A DNA stretch of 64,000 nucleotides from contig NZ_AP024702.1 in the NCBI RefSeq assembly GCF_037076345.1, positions 3,286,001 through 3,350,000 on the forward strand. Reading direction: 5' to 3'. Shown piece by piece: positions 49,511-57,758 of this stretch. Within the stretch, counting starts at the first letter, position 1. Every line of letters starts with the position of its first letter. The translations under genes and the position numbers were made by a program. Origin of the DNA: Haloferula helveola (GTDB lineage: Bacteria > Verrucomicrobiota > Verrucomicrobiia > Verrucomicrobiales > Akkermansiaceae). Under the pieces are notes generated by a model. That model did no database searches. It was not told where the DNA came from and saw only the letters and a program-made list of their open reading frames with translations.

Positions 49511-49942
49511 CTAAGGCTGACTTGGTTTGTCGTTCTTGTTGTGGATCAGCTGGTTGGAAGTAATGTTCCAGCTCAGTAGTTTAGCCTCTGCTTCTTCGAT
49601 TTGATAGATGAACTGCTCACTACCTGTCCCATTTTCAAAAACTGTGTTATACGAAATCGTAACCGTAGTGCTGAGATTCTGAGACATTGAGCTCCATGAG
49701 CTCAGCTTTGAGGAAACAACCGGCCCTAGGCGGCTTCTTACAGTGCGGATAAAGGCGACGATGTCATCCTTGGGTTGTGAGGACTGGAAATCTCTATGAG
49801 CAGCATTGTAGATCCCTTCAAAATCTGCTGCGCTGAACTTTGCATGAAAATCAACCACGGCACCCTCGGCTTCGGTGCGGCTTTTGGTAGGGTTGCATCC
49901 CCCTAGAAAGACGGCAAGGCAAGCTCCGATTACAAGTCTCAT
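49511..49942 (-). CDS. Small lipoprotein, unknown function
   Basis: A 143-residue protein with a clear lipobox (MRLVIGACLAVFLGGCNPTK; Cys16). The mature part FHAKFSAADFEGIYNAAHRDFQSS and a repeated beta pattern (LSTTVTISYNTVFENGTGSEQF) resembles small envelope proteins of the DUF4019/DUF3887-like type, an NTF2-like fold; this is tentative. It is on the opposite strand to the RHS genes. A frame for about 113 residues on the plus strand (49222-49563) overlaps its end and I do not call it a gene. Confidence 0.6.
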   Translation of the reverse strand: MRLVIGACLAVFLGGCNPTKSRTEAEGAVVDFHAKFSAADFEGIYNAAHRDFQSSQPKDDIVAFIRTVRSRLGPVVSSKLSSWSSMSQNLSTTVTISYNTVFENGTGSEQFIYQIEEAEAKLLSWNITSNQLIHNKNDKPSQP

Positions 49943-50551
49943 GAAGGGGATTTAGTTGGATGCAGTGAGAATTACAAGTCTCCTGAGACTCTTCCTGGAG
50001 TGTTGGGTGGGATTAGTTGCAGCCAACCGCAGTGGGCTTGCCAACCGGTGATGATGCCAAGTTTCGGATCGGAGCTTCTCGTGCGTAGTGGTCCTTCCGG
50101 TGCGTGCGGTCTTACCATTCCGAACGCTCCAGTACCTGGCCCCTCCCCGATCCTGTGCTGTCCCCGCCAGTCCGGACCCGCTCCTTGATTTGAATCTTTC
50201 AGCCGAAGCATCAGTCCTTCACGCGGGTCAGGGGCGCGACTTGTTCGATGGTGGCTGCATGCTGCTTCCGGCTAGGTCCGGAGGGCAATCTCCAGCGCGC
50301 TGTGGATCTTGCATTGGTAAATCCCGCTTCGAAGGCATCCCGCGAGGATGCAGGAGCTCTTGTCCTGAGACTTTCGGGACTCTGCAGGGTAAAGGTAACT
50401 GATGGCGTGGTCGTAACGCCTCGATCCCGAATGTCGATCGTTTGGGATTGCACATTATCTAACATTCTACCATGATTACATCAGCTTGTAGTCCTAGTAA
50501 ACCGTGCCCGGGTTGCCGGGCGTCGCCAGCCCCGGCACGCAACCACTTCCC
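49943..50551. other. About 600 bases without a convincing gene
   Basis: Several frames of 60-105 codons are open here on both strands. The best is 50211-50465 on the minus strand (84 codons, with LDNVQSQTIDIRDRGV and SVTFTLQSPESLRTR), but none has clear codon structure, start signal or a recognised family. It may hold remnants of displaced RHS-associated genes. Confidence 0.35.
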
Positions 50552-51193
50552 ATGATGCCTTATCGCTCCCTCCGTTTCCTGATCTGCCTTGCAGCGCTCC
50601 ATGTGCCTTCGGTGGCAGGTGGACAGGATGATCTCTCCGATCTGAACGATGACCCGGCCGTGAGAGAGCTGCGGCTGAAGGCTGCGGTTCAGGCCGCACA
50701 GTTACAGCTGGAGTCGGTGCAGGCCCAAGCTGCGGAAGCGAAGCTACGTGCTGCCGTCGCACAGGCAGAGCTGGCCGCCGCCTTGGCTGGGCATCAGGCG
50801 ACGATTGCGGGCAAGGAAAAGAACATTCGTGAGGTTCTCTTCGGCGAGACGGTAAAACCTGTAGATGGAACCATCGAAGCCAACTCCAAGGCCGAAGCCT
50901 ATGTTATCGCTTCGCAGCAAATCGACCGGCTGGGACGGGAGATTGCTGCAGAGCTGAGGGCAAGGTGCCCCTTGGCCCAGGGCAATCGGGTATACCTTCT
51001 GGAGGGGGAGCCCGATGCCGGTCTCGGCGCCATGATACGTTCCTACGATGTCATTGCCCAGCGCCTTAGGTCGGTGTCGCTTGGGGTCCAGAAACAGACA
51101 GCCGATCTCAGCAAATTCATCCGGGACTCCGAAGGCCGCCGCCCGACGGATCAATCGGGAGGGCCATCCTCTAACAGGGCGACACACGGGTAG
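50552..51193 (+). CDS. Secreted helical protein with coiled coil
   Basis: A 213-residue protein from the ATG at 50552. A signal peptide (MMPYRSLRFLICLAALHVPS, cleavage near VAGGQ) is followed by an Ala/Gln-rich coiled coil (AAVQAAQLQLESVQAQAAEAKL and AVAQAELAAALAG, about 45-90) and a second domain with EVLFGETVKPVDGTIEANSKAEAYV and GNRVYLLEGEPDAGLGAMIRSYDVIAQRL (quoted in short pieces GETVKPVDGTIEANSKAEA and YLLEGEPDAGLGAMI). Unknown. Its last 43 bases overlap the convergent metzincin gene end. Confidence 0.6.
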   Translation: MMPYRSLRFLICLAALHVPSVAGGQDDLSDLNDDPAVRELRLKAAVQAAQLQLESVQAQAAEAKLRAAVAQAELAAALAGHQATIAGKEKNIREVLFGETVKPVDGTIEANSKAEAYVIASQQIDRLGREIAAELRARCPLAQGNRVYLLEGEPDAGLGAMIRSYDVIAQRLRSVSLGVQKQTADLSKFIRDSEGRRPTDQSGGPSSNRATHG

Positions 51194-52305
51194 TGCATGA
51201 CAGACGCCCGGTCAAACTTGGTGATCGGCTTCGAGTTCTGCGCAGACTCCAAAGTACAGAATTCGCTGATCCAAGCAGGCGCATCCGGGCTGATGTGCTC
51301 GTGACGGCAGCCCAGCACATGGCCGAGTTCGTGACGAATGATCCCGATCTTGTTGATCTTGGTCGTATAGTATTCGTCCGGATCAATCAGGAGCATGCGA
51401 CGGTACCAAGGGTCGTTCGGAAAGAAAGCCCGGGCGATCGTCGACCCGATCTCCTGCTGGGCGACAACGAACAGAACCGCTCGTTCGCCTTCAGCATCCT
51501 TCGGGAAAGTCTGGCTGCGGGGCACTTCGTCAAATTCCTTGCGATGTTCGAACTGGATGTTGCACACGGCACTCCAGTCCGCAGCGGCCGACTTCATGTT
51601 CTCGCAGATTTGCTCATATTTCGCCTGGTCATCCCCAAAGGTCCACCTGAGCACGCAGTAGGTGAGGGTCGATCCCGGAGTCCAGCGGACGACCCTTCCT
51701 TCTTCCGTCGCCGCACGCAGTGGTGTCTGGACGACGGACGAGCCGGCAGGGTCAGCTGACAGGAAGGTGTCTTCGAAGGCGTCTTCTTGTCCGCGGAATG
51801 CGGCGGTCGCCTGCTGATAATAGAGAACGGCCTCGAGTTCGTTGAGAGCGATGTCTTCTTCCACATGGTAGTAAGTGACTTCGACAGGCTTTCCCTCACC
51901 CTTCCCTTCGTTCAACTCGGCGAGTCCGCCCAAGATCGGCTCCCCGTTCGGTCGTTCCACAATGACCGAGGTTTCCAACGAAGCCATGAAGGCCTCAATC
52001 GTCTGCAAAGAGGCCGGGAGGGGCTTGAACAGGTCCGTGTCTTCACCGGTCTCGGTCTCGAATACCGTCAGTGGGATAAGCCATCCGCTGTCTCCTCCGC
52101 GCATTCCTCCGGGATCCGGAGGGAACAGGGCGGATCGCTTGGAGTTTCTGGGTGCGGCCCTCTGATTCAGTTTCAGGAGTTCCGCAGGGTCCCGTTCGAG
52201 CAAGACCACGCCCCGGCTCTTGTCACGGGCCGCTACCGGCTCGGCAACTGAAGGAACTTGGAGGATTGCCAAGAGAGAGGCGATCAGAATGTGTTGTGTG
52301 AACAT
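51151..52305 (-). CDS. Secreted metzincin zinc metalloprotease
   Basis: A 384-residue protein with a signal peptide (about 1-21, LIASLLAILQVPSVAEP). The catalytic domain lies in the C-terminal half. The zinc motif is HELGHVLGCRHEH (His325, Glu326, His329, His335; HExxHxxGxxH) and the Met-turn is ASVMHYP. A strand before it, TPGSTLTYCVLRWTF, then WSAVCNIQFEHR, is typical of astacin/matrixin-like families, so the protein probably cleaves peptides outside the cell. The N-terminal half (about 30-205) may be a pro-region. The closest family (M10/M12/M57) is not settled. Confidence 0.85.
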   Translation of the reverse strand: MFTQHILIASLLAILQVPSVAEPVAARDKSRGVVLLERDPAELLKLNQRAAPRNSKRSALFPPDPGGMRGGDSGWLIPLTVFETETGEDTDLFKPLPASLQTIEAFMASLETSVIVERPNGEPILGGLAELNEGKGEGKPVEVTYYHVEEDIALNELEAVLYYQQATAAFRGQEDAFEDTFLSADPAGSSVVQTPLRAATEEGRVVRWTPGSTLTYCVLRWTFGDDQAKYEQICENMKSAAADWSAVCNIQFEHRKEFDEVPRSQTFPKDAEGERAVLFVVAQQEIGSTIARAFFPNDPWYRRMLLIDPDEYYTTKINKIGIIRHELGHVLGCRHEHISPDAPAWISEFCTLESAQNSKPITKFDRASVMHYPCVALLEDGPPD

Positions 52306-52325
52306 GTCATGTTGGATTGGGGGTC

Positions 52326-52358
52326 AGGCGATATCGGCCGGGTGGCCGATGATCGCCT
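52326..52358. repeat. Strong stem-loop upstream of the metzincin gene
   Basis: Arms AGGCGATATCGGCC and GGCCGATGATCGCCT pair over 14 of 15 positions around a GGGT loop. It lies 20 bases before the metzincin start on the minus strand (in its leader or promoter). It could affect mRNA stability or be a REP-like element. No U-run follows, so it is not a classic terminator. Confidence 0.5.
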
Positions 52359-53062
52359 AGCTGATTAGCCGAAGGCCGGATGGCGGACCAGCTCGAAAGG
52401 TGGCGTGGCAGCAAAAGCGCTTAGAAAGTGGGGTATGCATCTACAGCGATTCAGTCGTGTTCGCATGGCAAGTTCTTCCGCGGAAACTCGACTCACCCAT
52501 CCGGAACAAGAATTCTAGGATTCGAGGGAAGTCTCTCGATCGTCGGGCATGTCCCTAGGGCGGAAAGCGGAGTGCTCTGAATGAACTATCTCAGGATGCC
52601 CGGACTCAGCTGTTCGAGAAGTTGGACTGCCGATGGTGGGCCGGTGGACACTCTGTCGGAGTGCCCATGGAGGCGGGTCGGGCTCCGTGATCGAGTCGCT
52701 CGCCAGGTCCCTCTTCATCAAATTCCGGCGCCGCCCGCCTAAGTCTTCATGAAAGCTCCGACTGATGCACTTCAAACTTGAAGTTACCGGTAGAAGGTTG
52801 CCCAGCGGATGCCCGCTTCTTCTTTTTCTAAAACGGGTTCCTCGGGTCTGATCGAGCAGATCATAGAGGTGACTCAGTGCTTCTGCGGCACTCCTAGCTG
52901 AGTCGTCACCCATCGCGTAGAGCTCTCGGAATCATCACCACTGTCCTGATGGAACCTGTCCATTGGCGTCCAAAGTCGAGTTGTTGCCAAAGCTTTGACT
53001 CAGCCAGTGTGGAACAACCATTTCCAGTGGTGGGCTGTTGTCGGCTAGATGTCTGATCCTAG
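52359..53062. other. About 700 bases without a convincing gene
   Basis: The longest frame (52515-52913, minus strand) has no protein-like composition and no start signal. I see no family match and no clear promoter. Confidence 0.4.
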
Positions 53063-53395
53063 AGGGAAAAGCGTTCCCTTCACGGCTACTCCGTGCGCCG
53101 CTACCCCATCGAGCGGGGATACCCCGCAACGCCCCGAAGACCCACCGCGCCACCGGCACCGGTTGTCCGCCGCTCTCTCGCTCGTGCCTCGCTCCTGAGC
53201 CGGACGGCCAACCCGTGCCGCCTCCACCCTCCCGCCGAGGCACCGAAACCCGCCTGCGCGGGATTCGGAGGCGAAGAGGATCTGCCCCCGGGCTAAGAGG
53301 CTCCCTCCTCCCGCGCCCGCAACCCCAATCGCCGTGACCGTGGCTCGCTGCGCTGCGCCCGCACCATCCCGTCGATTCCGGCTGCGGTTGCTACC
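53063..53395 (+). repeat. 334-bp GC-rich direct repeat, copy 2, upstream of RHS cluster 2
   Basis: Same-orientation copy of 41429-41762. The opening palindrome is degenerate (AGGGAA...TTCCCT, 53063-53079). The internal CCCGC/GCGGG stem is kept with a changed loop (CTGC instead of ATAC), and the end GCGGTTGCTACC is identical. It stands 468 bases before the first gene of RHS cluster 2. Confidence 0.8.
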
Positions 53396-53863
53396 TCCTG
53401 ATTCGTATCGCTGACTGCCGTTTTACGTGTTGCGCAAACCTGTTTGTCTCAAGTCCGACGATTGAAGCAAGTCGCTAAGAGGCCGACCGACCACGGTAGC
53501 CTGTATCACCTGCAATTTGGGATATTCCGGAAGCGTGACACACGCCGAGCGCTCGCATTGGGCAAAGCTTTGATCCGGGCCAGTTCGGTTCCGCCTTTCT
53601 AGGCCTTGGGAACCTCAGTCGAGCGGATGCTTGAAGCAGGCCAGCATCTATTCGGGTTCCAAGAGAGCACTCTGCAATCGTGCAGATTGCGATCAGGGGT
53701 TCGAAGCTCGCATGAGCCCTGTGTGACAATCGTTAGCAGGAAATTGACACTTCTTTTCTCTCGACCATCTAACACGTGATCGATGTAAGCTCCAACCTAT
53801 CGGTGCGTCAGAATAAAAGCCTCACCGGGCTGCGAGTTCTGAACACCTACATCCATCGAACCC
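53396..53863. other. About 470 bases without a gene
   Basis: No frame here looks coding. The last part (about 53740-53860) is AT-richer, with TTGACACTT near 53744, and may hold the promoter of cluster 2. Confidence 0.4.
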
Positions 53864-56731
53864 ATGACCCCGAAGAAATCCTCGTTGATGTTGGCGAGCG
53901 GTGCGGCGCTGGCCGGCCTTGTTGGACTTGCAATGCACTACGATCCGTGGGCCACCGCCTCCATCGACGGCAGGGCTTACTGGGACCCGGCCGACTCCGA
54001 CGGCGATGGCATGAGTGACGAGTGGGAGGTGGCGCATTTTGGTGATATCACCGCCCGCGCCGGGACTGAGGACGACGACTTGGACGATCTCACGACGCTC
54101 GTGGAGTGGCAGAAGGGTGCGGATCCACTGAAGTTCGACCCGAAGTCCGTGGGAGAAGTTGGCGATGTAACGGTGTCCCAGCCGGACGGGCAGTACTGGC
54201 ACAAGATTCGGACGGAGGGCGTCTACGAGAATCCTGTGGTGATTGTGGGACCCGCCGAACGCGGAGGATGGAATTCCCCGCTGATCACCCGGGTGAGGAA
54301 CGTCGGCCCGCGCTCCTTCGAATTCCAACTCGAACGTTTCGAATACGACACAGGCGACTGGGAGAACGGCAACATCAAGGTCTCATGGCTGGTGGTCGAG
54401 GCAGGTCGCACCGTGCTCGGCAACGGTCTCGCACTCGAGGCGGGAATCGGCCCGGTGACCTCCGAGGGCTCGCCCTTTACCTTCTCAAGCCCGTTCTCGA
54501 CCACGCCGGTCGTTCTCGCTGAGGCGATCACCTACAACGGCACCCACGGGACCGAGACCCGGGCCTACAATACGAGCCCGGCCGGATTCAGCGTGGTGCT
54601 TCAGGATCAGGAGAGCCTCCGTCCCCATGAGAAGACCGAGAACGTCGCCTGGATGGCCATCGAGCCCGGGTTCCTGCAGGACAATTTCGGCCGCCGTCAG
54701 GCGGGTTTCTTCACCGGTCTTACCCACCAGTGGAAGACCTACACGTTCGACAAGCGGATGGTGGTGGCTCCCTCGTTCCTCGCAACCATCCAGACCCTGA
54801 ACGGAACCGATACCGCGGTTCTCCGGTACCGCAACATCACCGACAGCCAGGTCGAGCTGAAGCTTTTCGAGGACCAGTCCCAGGATGACGAGGTCCTTCA
54901 CAATCTTGCCGAAACCGTGGGCTACTTCATTCCGAAGCACCGCGGGATTTTCCACGTGCTTCCGACGACCGGTGACCAGGACGCCAACGGATTGCCGGAT
55001 GCTTGGGAGACCGCGAATGGACTGCTTCAGTATCCGCTCGACCAGGGCGGTCTCTTCGGTGATCCGGACGGTGACGGTCTGAACAACCGCGAGGAGTATC
55101 TCGCGGGCACCCATCCGGATCTCGCGGACACTGATGGCGATGGCATCTCCGACTACGACGAGATCAACTTCTTCCATTCCGACGCCTTGGCCGGTGACGT
55201 CGGTGAATTCGTCCCTTCGTTCACCATTCCCGGCACAAGTGCGGTGGCGACGTGGAACCAGTGGAGCGTCGAATCGAACGGGATCTTCCAAGACCGGCCC
55301 AACGGCTGGGCCGAGTATGAGGTCACGGTCACCGACCCGGGAGTCTACGCCCTCGAAACCCTTTTCATCGAACAGATCAACGACGGCACGGCGGACGCTT
55401 GTGACCTGATCGTCTCCATTGACGGGGCCCGGGTGCAGCGGTTGCCGGTCACCGTTGATGCTCAGGGTGTCGGCACTCCCCGGGTCATCACGCCGTGGCT
55501 GTCGGCGGGTAACCATACCGTCCGGATGCATATCGAAAGCACCCGCTTCTCCCGCCGTTTCGGCATCGGCGAACTGAGGTTCCTCGAGGCAAGCGGTGTC
55601 GATTCGGATTCGAGCGGCACGCCCGACTGGGTCGAGGTCAGGATCGGCCTCCAGAACGGAATCGGCACTCCCGCTCTGGCGAGCCGGGGTGAGGTTCCCG
55701 AACTTTCCGAGGTGTCGAGCCGAACCTCCCCGGCCTGCCTTGAAGGCCGGGGGCGTTACCCTGAGCTGGTTGCCACCAGTGCGTCGCTTGAGATTTCCCC
55801 GGCCCCGAACGGAACATGGTTCTCGGACGTGGAGCTCCCGGTCGACGGCCAACCGCTGTTTGTCTCGCTCGACTATGAGAACGGGGCGGCTTCGGAAGAA
55901 TTCGCGGTCACTTGGGAAACCACCAATCTCCTCGAACTCGACACGCTGCGGATTCGGCAGGGTGACGCGCTGCGTATTGCGGCATGGACGGTCGGCAACA
56001 ACAACAACGCCCACCGGGCCGACATCACCGTCGGTGGAGTCGAGCATCTCAACATCGGGATCGACGATCCGCTGGTGGTGGACTTCGACGCGCCCGGCAT
56101 CCACGTCATTGACTGGGGATACCGCCGTGGAGATGCGAACGGGAACACGAACTTCCTGAGCACCGGCACCTTGACGGTCGAGGTCGTCGGGCGCCCGGTG
56201 CTTCCGAGTCCGGTGTGCATTGTCGGCTTCGAGCGTCCCTTCGAGCTCGCGGGAATACCCGATGGTTGCCTCGTCCAGATCGATGACCGGGTCTCGGTCA
56301 ACGATGGTGTGGAACTCGCGAGCGGCGGTTACTCCTACAACATCGCGGTCACCGAGGCCGAAACCCGGCAAGCCATCGTGCGCCTTGGCTACCACGGCCC
56401 GATTCTGGCCGCCACGGACATCCGGGGAGTGGGAATCCACTCGGGCACCGAGACCGGGGTGGAAGTGGTCGACTCTTTCAATGACGGAAGCTTCATCCTG
56501 CGAATGCCGGTATTCCTGACCGGTTCGGTCGGGGATCTCAGTGTGGTGTCCGACATCTTCCGGGCAGGAGTAACGTTCCTGGACGGAACCACGAGCTACA
56601 CGATCGACCCCGGGGAGTTCGATGAGTTCGGGTTCATGAACCTGGACTACTTCGTCCCGGAAGCCGACAGCACCAACTGCCACCGTTTCGCGGTGTATCA
56701 GGACGGTGTGCGGATCGCCTACTTCAACTGA
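53864..56731 (+). CDS. Large secreted protein with lectin-like segments and TSP type-3 repeats
   Basis: A 955-residue protein. An N-terminal hydrophobic stretch (about 8-24, LMLASGAALAGLVGLAM) is a signal or anchor. Calcium-type repeats occur near the start (DSDGDGMSDEWEVAHFG, about 43-60) and again at about 375-440 (GDPDGDGLNNREEYLAG, DTDGDGISDYDEINFF). Between them, about 110-330, are two tandem beta domains with an H-type-lectin-like pattern: GVYENPVVIVGPAERGGWNSP, RVRNVGPRSFEFQLERFEYD, then FSTTPVVLAEAITYNGTHG and FSVVLQDQE (each at most 20 residues). The rest holds beta-sandwich domains with a carbohydrate-binding-module feel (GVYALETLFIEQ, AGNHTVRMHIEST). It is the first gene of cluster 2 and may be surface-attached. 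Confidence 0.75.
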   Translation: MTPKKSSLMLASGAALAGLVGLAMHYDPWATASIDGRAYWDPADSDGDGMSDEWEVAHFGDITARAGTEDDDLDDLTTLVEWQKGADPLKFDPKSVGEVGDVTVSQPDGQYWHKIRTEGVYENPVVIVGPAERGGWNSPLITRVRNVGPRSFEFQLERFEYDTGDWENGNIKVSWLVVEAGRTVLGNGLALEAGIGPVTSEGSPFTFSSPFSTTPVVLAEAITYNGTHGTETRAYNTSPAGFSVVLQDQESLRPHEKTENVAWMAIEPGFLQDNFGRRQAGFFTGLTHQWKTYTFDKRMVVAPSFLATIQTLNGTDTAVLRYRNITDSQVELKLFEDQSQDDEVLHNLAETVGYFIPKHRGIFHVLPTTGDQDANGLPDAWETANGLLQYPLDQGGLFGDPDGDGLNNREEYLAGTHPDLADTDGDGISDYDEINFFHSDALAGDVGEFVPSFTIPGTSAVATWNQWSVESNGIFQDRPNGWAEYEVTVTDPGVYALETLFIEQINDGTADACDLIVSIDGARVQRLPVTVDAQGVGTPRVITPWLSAGNHTVRMHIESTRFSRRFGIGELRFLEASGVDSDSSGTPDWVEVRIGLQNGIGTPALASRGEVPELSEVSSRTSPACLEGRGRYPELVATSASLEISPAPNGTWFSDVELPVDGQPLFVSLDYENGAASEEFAVTWETTNLLELDTLRIRQGDALRIAAWTVGNNNNAHRADITVGGVEHLNIGIDDPLVVDFDAPGIHVIDWGYRRGDANGNTNFLSTGTLTVEVVGRPVLPSPVCIVGFERPFELAGIPDGCLVQIDDRVSVNDGVELASGGYSYNIAVTEAETRQAIVRLGYHGPILAATDIRGVGIHSGTETGVEVVDSFNDGSFILRMPVFLTGSVGDLSVVSDIFRAGVTFLDGTTSYTIDPGEFDEFGFMNLDYFVPEADSTNCHRFAVYQDGVRIAYFN

Positions 56732-56755
56732 TCGGGAAAGATTCGAGCGGTCGGA

Positions 56756-57748
56756 ATGATGGGCAGGGGATCACATTGGCGTCGTGCGTTCGCACATCCG
56801 GTCGGCCGGTTGGTGATCGTCGTCGCTGTGGTATTTGCCGGGCTTCACCTGTTCGAACGACCCGCTCCGACCAAGCAGCAACCATCGCGGGACTCGGTCG
56901 AGCGGCCCGTCATCGAAGAGCGGGTGCGAACCGTCGGGCCGGAGACAAAGCGGGTGGAGAGCGGGAAACCCCGCCCGCTTTCCGACGCATGGGTTCTGGC
57001 AACCGCGGACGGTGTACCGGTGCCGGCCCGTGACCCGGAGGCGGAACTTAGGCGCTTGCGTTCGGCTTTGCCGGTGGAGGCGGTGGATACGGGAGTGCTC
57101 CCGGAGCTACTCTATCCCCCTGATTCCGAAGCCGGACCGAGCGTGGTGGGCCGGATCAGCATGCTTCGGGAGATGGCCTTCCAAGGGCTGGATGAGTCGC
57201 AGGCCGGGCTGATGCTCGGATTCCTCAAGGAAGCCAAGAACCTCCCTGGTCACGAACTTTGGTTCGCCGACGAGGTGTTCAACGCCCTCCGGGCACAGGA
57301 TCCGGCACCGGTGGTGCTGGAGAACGCGTTTGCCGAGGTCCTCGACTCCGCCACAACGGATCCAAATGTAAGGGACTACGCTGCACAGCATCTGGGGCAC
57401 CTGCTGGAAGCGGGGCATGCGGGTGGTATTGCGGAAGAAGCTCTCCTGAAGGCTGTCCGTGTCGGAAAGGGTGTCTTCGCTGGGTCTGCTCTCATGTCCT
57501 TGCAACGGGCATCCTCCGAGGGAGCCCTGACAACGGGCTCGAAAGAACTCCTCACACTCGCCGAAGAGCTCGCATCGACCGGATCCTCGGTCTCGTCCCG
57601 AATCGCCGCCGTCACCGTCGTTGCCCGTTTGGATCCTGCACGCGGCAACGCGCTCGCCGCTTCCCTGGGCAATGATCCGGGCCAGCCGCTCGCGATGCGG
57701 TCTTTCCTCTACAGCTTTACCCAACCCCGCAACTCTCCGAATCCCTGA
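56756..57748 (+). CDS. Membrane-anchored helical (HEAT-like) protein
   Basis: A 330-residue protein. A basic start and a membrane helix (about 15-32, PVGRLVIVVAVVFAGLHLF) place it in the inner membrane with the bulk outside. A disordered linker leads to a helical C-terminal part (from about 120) with repeats reminiscent of HEAT units: ISMLREMAFQGLDESQAGLML, YAAQHLGHLLEAGHAGGIAEE, AGSALMSLQRASSEGALTTG. It is 25 bases after the lectin-like gene and 11 bases before RHS 2, so it belongs to the same transcript. Unknown function; a scaffold or chaperone for RHS export is possible. Confidence 0.6.
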   Translation: MMGRGSHWRRAFAHPVGRLVIVVAVVFAGLHLFERPAPTKQQPSRDSVERPVIEERVRTVGPETKRVESGKPRPLSDAWVLATADGVPVPARDPEAELRRLRSALPVEAVDTGVLPELLYPPDSEAGPSVVGRISMLREMAFQGLDESQAGLMLGFLKEAKNLPGHELWFADEVFNALRAQDPAPVVLENAFAEVLDSATTDPNVRDYAAQHLGHLLEAGHAGGIAEEALLKAVRVGKGVFAGSALMSLQRASSEGALTTGSKELLTLAEELASTGSSVSSRIAAVTVVARLDPARGNALAASLGNDPGQPLAMRSFLYSFTQPRNSPNP

Positions 57749-57758
57749 ACCCGAATCC

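Noticed and set aside
49222..49563. 113-codon plus-strand frame after the putative immunity gene
   Set aside because: Start is GTG without a ribosome site, composition is irregular, and its end overlaps a convincing lipoprotein on the other strand. It could be a remnant.
52515..52913. 132-codon minus-strand frame between the metzincin gene and the second 334-bp repeat
   Set aside because: No start signal, odd composition and no recognisable fold.
54485..56683. Long minus-strand frame (732 codons) opposite the lectin-like gene
   Set aside because: Shadow of the GC-rich plus-strand gene; no signal, domain or start site.
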